In this document: positions 54,167 through 62,931 of the stretch, piece by piece
Layout of the letters: each line of letters begins with the position of its first letter
Position numbering within the stretch: position 1 is the stretch's first letter
Source: Deltaproteobacteria bacterium
Lineage (GTDB): Bacteria; Desulfobacterota; Desulfuromonadia; Geobacterales; Geobacteraceae
Assembly: GCA_009668975.1 (NCBI GenBank)
Contig: SBEG01000007.1
Coordinates: 1 to 64,000, forward strand
DNA: 64,000 bases
Reading direction: 5' to 3'
Translations under genes and position numbers: made by a program
Notes under the pieces: generated by a model
Database searches by the model: none
Told to the model about the DNA's origin: nothing
Seen by the model: only the letters and a program-made list of their open reading frames with translations

Positions 54167-54790
54167 TCAGTCCTTCAAAACTTTACGGCATTCCTCAAGC
54201 ATGGATTCGGAAGTCTGCCGGGCATGCACCTTGCCATCCATGATCACCATCGGCGCCAGGCCACAGTTGCCGAGACAGCGGACGATGTTGATACTAAGCT
54301 TGCCGTCCGCGGTGGTCTCGCCGGCCTTGACCCGGAATTCCCTCTCCAGTGTTTCAACAATTTCTCCGGCCCTCTTCACGAAGCAGGCGGTCCCCATGCA
54401 GATATTACAGCTGTGCTCCCCCTGGGGCTTGAGGTTGAAGTGATGGTAGAAACTCGTCACACCGTAGACCCAGCTCAGGGGAAGTTTCAACTGGTGGGCG
54501 ATATAGGTCATGGTGTCTTCACCCAGAAAGCCGAAGGTCTCCTGGGCGGTGTGCAGAATTTCAATCAGGGCATCCTGGCTGTACTGGCAGCGCTTCAAGG
54601 CCCGATCGACCTGGATATAGGGAGAGTCCGGCCCGGCCGGAGCGGCTCCGGCAGCGGTATCCCGCAGGCCCCCTTTCGTGCGGCTTTCAGCTTCACGCTT
54701 CAAGGCGGCACCCGTTCCCTTTGCCGAAGTGGCACCAGCCTTCCTGTTCGTGTCAGCAAGCCCCTTGTTCAAGCTTTTTTCTGCGTCCAT
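54167..54790 (-). CDS. hoxE: Hox hydrogenase NuoE-like subunit HoxE
   Basis: The protein is 207 residues from ATG 54790 (GGAGG upstream). The first 55 residues are a low-complexity Ala/Gly/Lys-rich extension beyond the normal HoxE start. The core has Tyr-Gly-Val-Thr-Ser-Phe-Tyr, Cys-Asn-Ile-Cys-Met-Gly-Thr-Ala-Cys and Cys-Leu-Gly-Asn-Cys-Gly, ligands of a [2Fe-2S] cluster. It is the first gene of hoxEFUYH-W and stands 27 bp before hoxF. Confidence 0.93.
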   Translation of the reverse strand: MDAEKSLNKGLADTNRKAGATSAKGTGAALKREAESRTKGGLRDTAAGAAPAGPDSPYIQVDRALKRCQYSQDALIEILHTAQETFGFLGEDTMTYIAHQLKLPLSWVYGVTSFYHHFNLKPQGEHSCNICMGTACFVKRAGEIVETLEREFRVKAGETTADGKLSINIVRCLGNCGLAPMVIMDGKVHARQTSESMLEECRKVLKD

Positions 54791-55478
54791 GGTAGTCCTC
54801 CAGCGCATAAACGGAAAACCGGCTTTTCAGCCATACCAACACCTGGCGCTCAATAAACGTAACGAAACCTTTTCCGGAAGGAAGAACTGCTCATGCACCA
54901 GTAGTGAAGGGAAAAGGCGCCCTAAACGTGATCAGCTGGTCAGGATTCGAAAAAAATCAGAAATGGTCAAGAGAAGAGGAAAAAGGCAGGAAAAACGATA
55001 TACTGATCACATATTGTTAAGATTACTTCTGATTTACTGCTTGTCAATCCAGGGCGGTTTCAAGCAACAACCGGCTGATTCAGACACCCTCCAGCACAGG
55101 GGATGCCGAATAAAGTTATACATTACAAGCTCATGGCACTACTAGTACCCTGTAACAGATGTTTTTTTCGCATGCAACCCCTCCAAACCTCCCCTTGACA
55201 GGGGAGACGTAAAGGCTTCCCCCCTGTCAAGGGGGGATTGAGGGGGGTTGATTTTAGGTGTTACGTGGTACTTTTCCCAAACAGTATTTTTAGTTTAAAT
55301 AAAATTGTTGATTTATGATATATTTTTGTCCCGACACGCAAAGGTTTGGCTGCAGCCAGCTTTCACCGGTAAGCGTCTAGAAAAGACTGCAGCGTCTCTG
55401 AGAGGTTGGAGTATTTTTTTACCGTACAAATAGATTTCAGCAGAATGCGAGTTAAGCGCTTCAGAAGGAGAGAATCGT
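54791..55478. other. Region upstream of hoxE with a MITE-like repeat
   Basis: No gene is supported. The hox promoter should lie in 54791-55140 on the minus strand, but neither a sigma-54 nor a good sigma-70 pair was found. Family 1 copy 2 fills 55144-55272. Confidence 0.5.
55144..55272. repeat. MITE-like palindromic repeat, family 1, copy 2
   Basis: The copy has better preserved ends: AGTACCCTGTAACA at the left and TGTTACGTGGTACT at the right, an inverted pair with few mismatches. The inside carries the same CCCCTTGACAGGGG-type double hairpin as copy 1 at 39399-39523, in the opposite orientation. Identity is about 90%. Confidence 0.88.
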
Positions 55479-56075
55479 ATGAATGAAACATGGATTGAAC
55501 TGACGCACCAGATTCACGAAATGGGATCTAAAACGGCAAACTGCTTGAGTTTGCTGCAGAAAGCCTTTATCTACACCAGTCGCGAAGCGCTGGAGGACTG
55601 CCTGAGTAAACTAGCCGCAATCAAGGACCAGGAACCGGTCCTGTCAAAAAAAATCGCGGAAATGGCACGACAGGAAAAAGAGCGGAAAGTGTACACCGGG
55701 ATCCCGAAGCATTTTCTCGAGATTTGCGGCCACCTGGAGGTTCTCGCTGGAATGTTGCGGAAAAAAATCGACGAGAACATCCTCTTCAGCGACCGGGCGG
55801 TCACGGAAATAAGTTTTCTCTCCCAGAACCTGCTGGAGATCCTGAACGCCGCCACCGACCTGGTGCTGGTCAAGAATCCCATTCTGGTCCGCTATGTGCA
55901 GGAATCGGAAGCCATGGTCGAAAAAGCAACCATTCAATATGCCACCCACCATGAGGAGCGTTTGATCGAAGGTTTATGCCTGCCAGTGTCTTCGTCGGTT
56001 TTTCTGAAGATTCTCGACTCGTTGAAGGGAATTGCCCGGGAAGCCAAGTGTATTTCTGAAAGCATGGCAAAGTGA
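55479..56075 (+). CDS. Helical protein of unknown function (198 aa), PhoU-like pattern
   Basis: AGAAGGAGAG precedes the ATG. The product is almost entirely helical with regular heptad-like spacing (Leu-Ser-Leu-Leu-Gln-Lys-Ala-Phe, Leu-Glu-Val-Leu-Ala-Gly-Met-Leu-Arg-Lys-Lys-Ile). The length and helix bundle style recall PhoU/DUF47 proteins, but the acidic metal motifs of PhoU are not obvious. No partner transporter lies next to it. Confidence 0.65.
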   Translation: MNETWIELTHQIHEMGSKTANCLSLLQKAFIYTSREALEDCLSKLAAIKDQEPVLSKKIAEMARQEKERKVYTGIPKHFLEICGHLEVLAGMLRKKIDENILFSDRAVTEISFLSQNLLEILNAATDLVLVKNPILVRYVQESEAMVEKATIQYATHHEERLIEGLCLPVSSSVFLKILDSLKGIAREAKCISESMAK

Positions 56076-56136
56076 ACGCCTGCCGCCGTTCTGCCCGCAG
56101 CGCCGCGAGTGACTGCCGGTCAGACGGCTGCCTCTC

Positions 56137-57171
56137 CTACTTGCGGACCTTGCCTTGGAGCCAGAGTCTCTCGAGGGGAATCGGCTGGTAATGAACCGCT
56201 TCACGGGTCGGGACACCTTCAAGCCCGGTACTGAGACTGTACCCGCGAATGATGCGGCGCAACTCGTCATCATCCCTGCCCAGAAACAGGAACTGCTCCA
56301 CCGCAGTCAGGAATTCTCCGCCACGGACCAGGGCCTGTTCCCAGAGATCAGTAAAGCCGCCGGCAAGCTCTTCCCCGGTCACCGGATGACGATACGACCG
56401 GAAGTTGATAATCTCACTCGGCACCTCGGAAATACCCCACGGATAAAAGAGGGCCAGAAAGGTTTGCAGACGTCCGGAGAGGAAATTGTCAACAAGACAC
56501 AGCGACTTGCCCAGCGCAGCCTTGCGAAACGCGGCATTCAAGATCAGCTGCACCCGGTAGCCCCGTTGCAGAAAGCGCCAGGAATCAGGATCGATCTGAA
56601 AAGTTTCTTCACAGGCAGCAAACAAAAATCGCATCAGCTCCCTGTTCAAAGCTCCTTTTCTACGGATTTTACGCAAATAGCTGCAGCGGGCCAGCCGCTG
56701 CGATGATAGTTCAAGAAGGTGGAGATCGAACCAGGCTTCAATAAGACGATGCCTGACCTGAGATTCCCGGCGAGTAACCGGACAGTCATCGTAATAATTG
56801 CCGCTCACATGGTAGACGTACGGATGCAGAGTGGAATCAAGGGCGATATGGGTCAGAAAACCGCAGACAAAAGCGGCTTTTTCCCCGTAGAGGGTATCAT
56901 TCGGCGCATCCCGCAGAGCCTTCAGCATCTCATGAACCGGGCCGCTGGTATCATTGCCTTCCGCACCATGAATCACGTCTCCCCAGCAGGTCGAGGTGCC
57001 TGATTTGGAAGGAAGCCGCACCGCGTAAAAGAAGGTATCGGCGACAATGGCGCCAAAATGGTATGCCGAGGAATAATCTCTCAATAATGAGAGGAAGCCC
57101 CCGCCAACGGAGCCGGTTAGTCTTTCCGCCGTCTGTTCGGCACAGATGATGTGTGACAGTTCTTTGCCCAT
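56137..57171 (-). CDS. Zinc-dependent phospholipase C-like protein
   Basis: The protein is 344 residues. It starts Met-Gly-Lys-Glu-Leu-Ser-His-Ile. The Zn_dep_PLPC pattern is visible: Tyr-His-Phe-Gly-Ala-Ile-Val-Ala-Asp-Thr-Phe-Phe-Tyr, Ile-His-Gly, and Ala-Phe-Val-Cys-Gly-Phe-Leu-Thr-His-Ile-Ala-Leu-Asp-Ser-Thr-Leu-His-Pro with the metal His and Asp residues. There is no signal peptide, so it probably acts in the cytoplasm. The substrate is unknown. Confidence 0.8.
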   Translation of the reverse strand: MGKELSHIICAEQTAERLTGSVGGGFLSLLRDYSSAYHFGAIVADTFFYAVRLPSKSGTSTCWGDVIHGAEGNDTSGPVHEMLKALRDAPNDTLYGEKAAFVCGFLTHIALDSTLHPYVYHVSGNYYDDCPVTRRESQVRHRLIEAWFDLHLLELSSQRLARCSYLRKIRRKGALNRELMRFLFAACEETFQIDPDSWRFLQRGYRVQLILNAAFRKAALGKSLCLVDNFLSGRLQTFLALFYPWGISEVPSEIINFRSYRHPVTGEELAGGFTDLWEQALVRGGEFLTAVEQFLFLGRDDDELRRIIRGYSLSTGLEGVPTREAVHYQPIPLERLWLQGKVRK

Positions 57172-57336
57172 ACTTTTATCTCATATCCCTCTGCAGCCAA
57201 TGCATAGTGTTCCCGGCCGGAGTTGAACAACCCGGACGCCCTTCGCCTGATGCAGGCAAAGGACTGCATAGAAAAACGGAGGGCGCGACCTCAAAGAATC
57301 GCGCCCTGCAACAAACTTCGCAGTAGTTCCGCAAAA

Positions 57337-57600
57337 CTACCAGATAGTCGATTCGATTTTGCCTGCCCGCCTGATGAGAACATCCACGATCGCCAGATCA
57401 AAAATATTCGTGGCAGCGAGTTCAGGGGTAATCCGGGAAATGAAATGCTGCCGGCCTTCCTGAAGTTCGTTCTCCAGGAGTTCAAAGATCCTGTCGTTTT
57501 TTATACCGTCAGTTACTTTCTCCCGGTTATAAATTGCCACATCAGAGATGATGGCACGTGCCAGACGTCGCGCCTGATCCGGATTATCAATCAGAGTCAT
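57337..57600 (-). CDS. Conserved hypothetical protein downstream of degP (87 aa)
   Basis: It starts 10 bp after the protease stop, so it is likely the second gene of that operon. The N-terminal half reads Ala-Arg-Arg-Leu-Ala-Arg-Ala-Ile-Ile-Ser-Asp-Val-Ala-Ile-Tyr-Asn, a pattern I associate with small conserved proteins of delta-type bacteria of unknown role. The C-terminus is helical. No Cys, signal or membrane segment is present. Confidence 0.7.
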   Translation of the reverse strand: MTLIDNPDQARRLARAIISDVAIYNREKVTDGIKNDRIFELLENELQEGRQHFISRITPELAATNIFDLAIVDVLIRRAGKIESTIW

Positions 57601-57610
57601 TCCCTGCCCC

Positions 57611-59047
57611 CTAGCGTGTATTCAAGACAAAATAAATACTGGCGTTGCCCCGTTTCACCAGCAGCACCGCCGAACCCTTTGCGTCACTTTCAGCTACAGC
57701 TTTGGTATATCCGGCAAGATTTTCAATCCTCTTGCGATTGATGGAAACGATAATGTCCCCCTGCTGCAGGCCGGCTTCCGCGGCAGTCCCCTCAGGATCA
57801 ACTTCGCTGATAATGACACCGGAGAAACCCCTCATCCGCATTTCGCGCGGCAACTCCGCAACCGCCATCCCGAGCCACGTTGCCGGTTGTTGTTCCTCAG
57901 GCTTCACCTGTTTCGCCGCGGCGCTCTCCGCATTACCGATCACCAGAGGCAGGGTGAACACCTTGCCCTCACGGAAGATTTTCACCTCCACCTTTTTCCC
58001 GACCGGCAAATCCCCCACCAGGCGCTGGAGATGTGAGACTTCCTTGATTTCCGTGCCGTCGATGGCAACGATGACGTCACCCTGCCTGATTCCCGCCTTG
58101 GCCGCGGGGCTCCCGGCAACTATCTCGTTTACCAGCGCACCGGCAGTCTTTTTCAGACCGAAGGAGGCCGCGATCTCCTCGGTAACCGGCTGAATGGAAA
58201 CACCCAGCCAACCCCGACTGACACTACCCTTGCTGATCAGCTGCTCCACCACGTGTTTGGCCATGTTAATCGGAATGGCAAAACCGATCCCCTGGCCCGA
58301 AGCGACTATGGCGGAGTTGATGCCGATAACCTCACCGTAGATATTGAGAAGCGGCCCCCCGGAGTTCCCCGGATTGATTGAAGCATCCGTCTGAATGAAA
58401 TCTTCGTAGGTCTCAATCCCCATGTTGGAGCGTCCGGTGGCCGAGACCACGCCGACCGTGACTGTCCGGTCGAGGCCAAAGGGATTGCCGATGGCAATGG
58501 CCCACTGCCCTACCTGCAGCTTCGCTGAATCGCCCAGAACCGCCACCGGCAGTGGCTCCTTGGCGTCGATCTTGATCACAGCGATATCGGTTTTCGGATC
58601 GCCACCGACAACTTTGCCGGTGTAGACAGAGTCGTTTGAGAGCTTGACCTTGATGGTTTCGGCATCGCGGACCACATGATCATTGGTAAGGATATAACCG
58701 TCACGATTGATGATGAAACCCGAGCCGAGGCTGGTATCCCGGCGATAGCGGGGTTGTTCGCCATTGGAAAAATCGTGAAAGAAGGGGGAAAACTGAAAAA
58801 GCGGCTGGACAAGCTTCTTTTTGCTGATGGTAGAAATATTGACCACGGAGGGAGTCACCTGTTTCACCAGGGTGGTGAAAGCCTGCTGGGAGACCAGAAT
58901 ATCCTTCGGCACGTCCTTTACCGGAGCATCAGCCGAGCCTTTGCGATTGGATTCGTAAAACAGGACCCCGTCCTTCTTCTCGCACCCGGAAGAAAGCGCC
59001 AGGGTCAGCAGGACAACCAGGCAGGTTGTGGAACGAAACCCTTTCAT
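57611..59047 (-). CDS. DegP/HtrA-family serine protease with lipoprotein signal
   Basis: The protein is 478 residues from ATG 59047. The signal peptide ends Leu-Ala-Leu-Ser-Ser-Gly-Cys22, so it is probably a lipoprotein. The catalytic triad is His124 (Asn-Asp-His-Val-Val), Asp154 (Lys-Thr-Asp-Ile-Ala-Val) and Ser229 (Gly-Asn-Ser-Gly-Gly). Two PDZ domains follow, about 285-370 and 395-475. It degrades misfolded envelope proteins. A lipid anchor is less usual than the soluble DegP form. Confidence 0.92.
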   Translation of the reverse strand: MKGFRSTTCLVVLLTLALSSGCEKKDGVLFYESNRKGSADAPVKDVPKDILVSQQAFTTLVKQVTPSVVNISTISKKKLVQPLFQFSPFFHDFSNGEQPRYRRDTSLGSGFIINRDGYILTNDHVVRDAETIKVKLSNDSVYTGKVVGGDPKTDIAVIKIDAKEPLPVAVLGDSAKLQVGQWAIAIGNPFGLDRTVTVGVVSATGRSNMGIETYEDFIQTDASINPGNSGGPLLNIYGEVIGINSAIVASGQGIGFAIPINMAKHVVEQLISKGSVSRGWLGVSIQPVTEEIAASFGLKKTAGALVNEIVAGSPAAKAGIRQGDVIVAIDGTEIKEVSHLQRLVGDLPVGKKVEVKIFREGKVFTLPLVIGNAESAAAKQVKPEEQQPATWLGMAVAELPREMRMRGFSGVIISEVDPEGTAAEAGLQQGDIIVSINRKRIENLAGYTKAVAESDAKGSAVLLVKRGNASIYFVLNTR

Positions 59048-59158
59048 ACGGAAAACCTCGCCTAACATTTGGAATTTCGGGGATATTTGCAGACAGGTTA
59101 GCCAAAAACCAGCGGGATGTCAATGCAATTTCCCCCGGAGAACCCCGGCGGAAGGGCT

Positions 59159-59176
59159 GGGAGCAAGCTTGCTCCC
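59159..59176. repeat. Perfect 18-bp palindrome upstream of degP
   Basis: GGGAGCAAG/CTTGCTCCC is centred on AAGCTT. It lies about 112 bp upstream of the protease start, between divergent degP and the AEC gene. It could be an operator. Confidence 0.7.
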
Positions 59177-59340
59177 CCAAACGACTTCTTGGCTTTTCTT
59201 CACCGGTTTTTTCTGCTACAGCTAAAGAAGTCGCTCTTATCCGTTCCTTAAATTGATGGCATGCAAGATTCGGCGTACGCAAAAACCAGCTCTATCTGCC
59301 GAGACTTTCCAGCTGAACCTGATGTGCCTTTCGGAACCCC

Positions 59341-60213
59341 ATGGACAAAATACTCCTCATAACCGGTATTTTCTGCCTTGCATTGATTCTCCGCCGCAGC
59401 GGCGTGGTCAGGGAAATACACCTTTCCCATCTGGTACGCTATGTAATCAGCTTCTCGCTCCCCTGCATGACCCTGGTGACCATCGGCGGCCTTGACCTGC
59501 GTAAAGCCCATTTCGACATCGCGGTCATCGCCTGGCTGGTGATGTTCGCGGGCGCGGCAATCTCCTTTGCCGTCGGCAAGCTGATGCGGCTCGAAGACGC
59601 AAGATTACGCGCATTTATCCTTGTCTCAACCTTCCCCAATACAGCTTTCTTCGGGTACCCGCTCTCCTATGCGCTGTTCGGCTCAACCGGCCTCTCCTAT
59701 GCAGTCATTTACGACCAGATGGGCATGTTCCCCGTTTTTCTCACCCTCGGTTTTTTCATTGCCGGCGGCAAGGAGAGTATCTTTCACTGTCTGAAGTTTC
59801 CCCCGTTCCTGGCGCTCCTGGCAGCCCTTGCCCTTAACATTGCCGAAATTCACTTTTCCGGCCCCTTCGATATGGTGCTGGGCTGGTTCGGCTGGACAAC
59901 TCTGCCCCTTACCATCTTCCTCATCGGCGCCAGAGTCCGGCTCGACTCTCTGCGGGACAGCAAGCCCATTGGCGCATGTCTCGCGGTGCGGATGATTCTC
60001 GTCCCGCTGCTGCTGATGATGGCGTTCCATTTCCTGGGGAAAGAAGGTTTGCCCTACCAGGTGACACTCCTGGAAACAGCCATGCCCCCGGCCCTGACCA
60101 CCAGCATCATTGCCCTGCAATACCGGCTTGACGAGGAATTCGCCATTGCCTGCATCAGCGCAGGCTCCCTGCTCTGCATCCTGATGTTTACCGTCAGCAG
60201 CGTGTTCCTCTGA
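59341..60213 (+). CDS. AEC-family (auxin efflux carrier-like) transporter
   Basis: The protein is 290 residues with about nine or ten hydrophobic segments. Family marks are an N-terminal Ile-Thr-Gly-Ile-Phe-Cys-Leu-Ala, a broken-helix segment Asn-Thr-Ala-Phe-Phe-Gly-Tyr-Pro near 100-107, and Met-Pro-Pro-Ala-Leu-Thr-Thr-Ser near the C-terminus. AEC proteins move organic anions such as malate. The substrate here is unknown. Confidence 0.88.
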   Translation: MDKILLITGIFCLALILRRSGVVREIHLSHLVRYVISFSLPCMTLVTIGGLDLRKAHFDIAVIAWLVMFAGAAISFAVGKLMRLEDARLRAFILVSTFPNTAFFGYPLSYALFGSTGLSYAVIYDQMGMFPVFLTLGFFIAGGKESIFHCLKFPPFLALLAALALNIAEIHFSGPFDMVLGWFGWTTLPLTIFLIGARVRLDSLRDSKPIGACLAVRMILVPLLLMMAFHFLGKEGLPYQVTLLETAMPPALTTSIIALQYRLDEEFAIACISAGSLLCILMFTVSSVFL

Positions 60214-60355
60214 TCGACAACCAGATCTGACCGGCCCCCGGCTCGGATGGTATCCGCCCTTTATCACGACGGAGCAGCCCCTCTGTTCCTTGACATAAGG
60301 CAGTTCTCTGGTATTAGTGGGCCATAAGCTATTCACCTGAAACAAGGAGGTTTCT

Positions 60356-60610
60356 ATGAAACTGATCGCTACCTTTGTCGCGGCCACATTCCTCACCGCA
60401 TCCGTTGCCCTCGCCGGGATGCCGAAAACATACCAGGTGACCGGGCCGGTGCTGGAAGTCAAACCTGACATGGTAACTATTCAGAAAGGCAAAGAAAAGT
60501 GGGAGATTGCCCTCGACAAAGAGACTAAAGTCACCGGCAATTTGAAAATCGGCGCAAAAGTCACGATTCAATACCGAATGAAGGCTGCAAGTATCGAAGC
60601 AAAGAAATAA
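60356..60610 (+). CDS. Small secreted beta-rich protein (84 aa)
   Basis: AAGGAGG precedes the ATG. A clear Sec signal peptide ends Val-Ala-Leu-Ala (cleavage after residue 20). The mature part has alternating strands: Thr-Tyr-Gln-Val-Thr-Gly-Pro-Val-Leu-Glu-Val, Met-Val-Thr-Ile-Gln-Lys-Gly, and Gly-Ala-Lys-Val-Thr-Ile-Gln-Tyr, like small OB- or DUF5666-type periplasmic proteins. It is highly basic and lacks cysteine. Confidence 0.8.
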   Translation: MKLIATFVAATFLTASVALAGMPKTYQVTGPVLEVKPDMVTIQKGKEKWEIALDKETKVTGNLKIGAKVTIQYRMKAASIEAKK

Positions 60611-60848
60611 CACTCCGAACCATTACGCCGCCAGATCCACAAACCCGAGTGAAGGGGGAACTGCCCCGGCAGCCCCTTTCCGCCCCTGTAAATTTATTCC
60701 TGCCGCTGACTTGACACCCGCCTTCTTCAGCCTCGTGCTGTAGCCACTTCATTGCAAAAATCAACCTTGCGCAAGAGCATGTTTCCGCCTAAAATTCCAG
60801 GTGGGTGCAGACGTTGAAAAAAGTCAAACTGGACTGGAGGAGATTTCC

Positions 60849-61505
60849 GTGAAAAAGAAAATCGGCGTGGTACTTTCCGGCTGCGGGGTACGGGACGGGA
60901 GTGAGATCCACGAAGCGGTGCTGACCCTGCTGGCAATCGACAGGAATGGAGCGGAAGCGGTTTGCATGGCTCCGGATATGGAATTTTCCGAGGTAAATCA
61001 CCTGACCATGAAGGAAACCGGGGCGCTGAGAAACGTGCTGGTGGAAGCGGCTCGGATTGCCCGCGGCAACATCAGGAACATCAAGGAAGTCAAGGCTGCC
61101 GATCTCGATGCAATCATCTTTCCGGGCGGCTTCGGCGCGGCCAAGAACCTCTGCGACTTTGCCGAAAAAGGAGCGGAAGCGGCCATTCAGCCGGACGTTG
61201 CCCGCCTGATCCGGGAAATGGCGGTGGCCAAAAAACCGATCGGCGCCATCTGCATCGCACCGGCACTGATAGCGGCGGCACTCGGCAGGGAGTATGCGCC
61301 GGCAGTGACCATCGGTAACGACGCCGGCACTGCGGCAGCAATCGAACAAACCGGCAGCAGGCACCTGACATGTCCGGTCAGGGAATTCGTGGTAGACAAG
61401 GAAAACAAGATCGTTTCCACCCCCGCGTACATGCTGGCGAACCGGATCTCGGAAGCTGCCGACGGTATTGAGAAGACCGTAAAAGCGGTGCTGGATATGA
61501 TCTGA
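60849..61505 (+). CDS. elbB: Isoprenoid biosynthesis glyoxalase ElbB
   Basis: The start is GTG 60849, which has GGAGGAG eight bases upstream; the ATG at 60801 is not supported by spacing. The protein is 218 residues of the DJ-1/PfpI superfamily: Val-Val-Leu-Ser-Gly-Cys-Gly-Val-x-Asp-Gly-Ser-Glu-Ile at the start, Ile-Phe-Pro-Gly-Gly-Phe-Gly-Ala-Ala-Lys-Asn-Leu, and the nucleophile elbow Ile-Gly-Ala-Ile-Cys-Ile-Ala-Pro. ElbB has weak glyoxalase activity in Escherichia coli. Confidence 0.92.
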   Translation: MKKKIGVVLSGCGVRDGSEIHEAVLTLLAIDRNGAEAVCMAPDMEFSEVNHLTMKETGALRNVLVEAARIARGNIRNIKEVKAADLDAIIFPGGFGAAKNLCDFAEKGAEAAIQPDVARLIREMAVAKKPIGAICIAPALIAAALGREYAPAVTIGNDAGTAAAIEQTGSRHLTCPVREFVVDKENKIVSTPAYMLANRISEAADGIEKTVKAVLDMI

Positions 61506-61643
61506 AAAGTTTCGGCAGGGATTGGAATGACAGCGGACATCACTTATGCCCGGGAAATGGCACTTCCTGCCCAAATTCTAGGCAGATCAGCACTTCTTTA
61601 CGAGATGCTCGCCACACTACGAAGGACAATACCGTACCCCATG

Positions 61644-61698
61644 ACAACGGCCCGAAAGCCTCTCCCTGCACGGAAAGGCTTTCGGGCCGTTGTTTTCT
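61644..61698 (+). terminator. Strong intrinsic terminator after elbB
   Basis: ACAACGGCCCGAAAGCCT and AGGCTTTCGGGCCGTTGT pair over 18 bp without mismatch, followed by TTTTCTCTT. It lies about 140 bp past elbB. Confidence 0.9.
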
Positions 61699-61754
61699 CT
61701 TGAGATGCCGAAGGTTAGGAAATATATCATTTCATTGCGGAGCAGAGGATTTTT

Positions 61755-61873
61755 TTGCTGGCACAATTTATGAATCGGGATACTACGTGAAAAGAAAGAC
61801 GCCTGTCAGTAAAGCCGACAAGAGCATCTGTTTTTTCCCTCCTTGGGCGACCTCACGGTCGCCCCTTTTTTTA
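61755..61873 (+). ncRNA. Candidate small RNA with its own promoter and terminator
   Basis: A promoter-like pair TTGCTG (61755-61760), an 18-base spacer and GATACT (61779-61784) precede about 80 bases. These end in the hairpin GGGCGACC/GGTCGCCC (61845-61864) plus T7. No plus-strand gene lies between the elbB terminator and this one, so the terminator needs its own transcript. A short frame inside reads unnaturally. The class is unknown, and I could not match it to a riboswitch. Confidence 0.35.
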
Positions 61874-62710
61874 TCCCGTTTCCAGCATATAGCCAACATT
61901 GGCCGGATGGAATTCGCCGGGAAACTCCCGCTGCAGCCTCGCTGACGCGGCAAAGCCGGTGCAGTGGCCGGCGCTGATTTTGCCGATCCCAATGTCTTTC
62001 AGTGCCCGGACGGTAGCTTCCGTCTGCTCGTGAGAACAGAAATTGAGATGAGTACCGCCGATCACGGCATAGAGCCGCTCCTCACCGGTTTGCTCCCGGG
62101 CATACTCGATGGTGTTGACCAGTCCGGCATGACAGCAACCCAGCAGCAGAACCAGCCCCTTCGAGGTCCTGATGGCCAGTGACTGGTCATCCTCCAATGA
62201 ATCTACTTCACGACCCTCAGGGTCGCGGAACATGCCCCGGTCGCCCTTTTCGAAATCGGTCTTGCGCGGCACCTCTCCGGTGAGAAAAATTCCGGGAGCA
62301 ATATCCCGGAAGCGGTTGTCCAGGTTGAAGAGCGCCTTCAGCCCCCGCAGAAAGGCCTCTTCATAGGGTATCCCGATCGGGACGCTTTCGCCGGAATCCT
62401 TGACTCGGTAACGCCGGGAAAATACTGCGGGATGGGCAAAGACCTCTTTTCCGCCGCAATTTCGCAACAGGGGCAGCAGACCACCGGTATGGTCACAATG
62501 GCCATGGGACAGAACCACCTGCTCAACGCGGTGCAGATCGCGATTCAGCCGCTGGGCGTTCCGCAGCAGGGTCTCGCCCATCCCGGTGTCGAAGAGAATA
62601 TTCAGCCCTTCGCCCTCCAGCAGAGCGGCAAAGCCATGTTCTCCCAAGGTCCCGGAAACGGGACCGACACTATTCTCGCAGAGGACGGTAATCCGGAGTT
62701 TATTCAGCAT
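61871..62710 (-). CDS. MBL-fold metallohydrolase (dihydropterin synthase-like subgroup)
   Basis: The protein is 279 residues from ATG 62710, overlapping the preceding DUF2892 gene by 11 bp. Metal motif Ser-His-Gly-His-Cys-Asp-His-Thr-Gly-Gly lies near residue 58. Phe-Asp-Thr-Gly-Met-Gly, Gly-Cys-Cys-His-Ala-Gly-Leu-Val-Asn-Thr and Gly-Gly-Thr-His-Leu complete the set. The layout resembles archaeal-type beta-ribofuranosylaminobenzene-phosphate synthase-like MBL proteins. The true substrate is unknown. Confidence 0.85.
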   Translation of the reverse strand: MLNKLRITVLCENSVGPVSGTLGEHGFAALLEGEGLNILFDTGMGETLLRNAQRLNRDLHRVEQVVLSHGHCDHTGGLLPLLRNCGGKEVFAHPAVFSRRYRVKDSGESVPIGIPYEEAFLRGLKALFNLDNRFRDIAPGIFLTGEVPRKTDFEKGDRGMFRDPEGREVDSLEDDQSLAIRTSKGLVLLLGCCHAGLVNTIEYAREQTGEERLYAVIGGTHLNFCSHEQTEATVRALKDIGIGKISAGHCTGFAASARLQREFPGEFHPANVGYMLETG

Positions 62711-62912
62711 GTTGGCCTTTCGGGAAACGCGGAACACCAAGCTTTTCCAGAATGGTGATCATCGGGCACCAATTACTGAAGCCCGACTGAAACAGGTTCA
62801 GGCCGACAAAGGCGGTGAACCAGAGCCAGTTGAGGTTGACTTTGACGGCCAGCAACAGCGACAACAGGATAAATGCTCCGGCAATGATTCTCAACAATCG
62901 GTCGATATACAC
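62700..62912 (-). CDS. DUF2892 (YgaP-like) small membrane protein
   Basis: The protein is 70 residues. Two hydrophobic helices are visible (about 5-22 and 26-42), followed by Gly-Phe-Ser-Asn-Trp-Cys-Pro-Met, the conserved Cys-Pro motif of the YgaP membrane domain. A rhodanese domain is absent. It lies between the RND permease and the MBL gene in one minus-strand operon. Confidence 0.88.
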   Translation of the reverse strand: MYIDRLLRIIAGAFILLSLLLAVKVNLNWLWFTAFVGLNLFQSGFSNWCPMITILEKLGVPRFPKGQHAE

Positions 62913-62931
62913 GGTGTTACCTCCTCACCCC

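Noticed and set aside
52541..54856. 771-codon open frame on the plus strand
   Set aside because: It is antisense to hoxF and hoxE, which have full catalytic and cluster motifs. The product is a His/Gln/Gly-rich artefact of high-GC codon use.
61555..61575. Sigma-54-like TGGCACTTCCTGCC
   Set aside because: The GG and GC dinucleotides are two bases too close for a -24/-12 promoter.
61700..61945. 81-codon plus-strand frame
   Set aside because: It runs through a terminator hairpin and into the antisense of the MBL gene.
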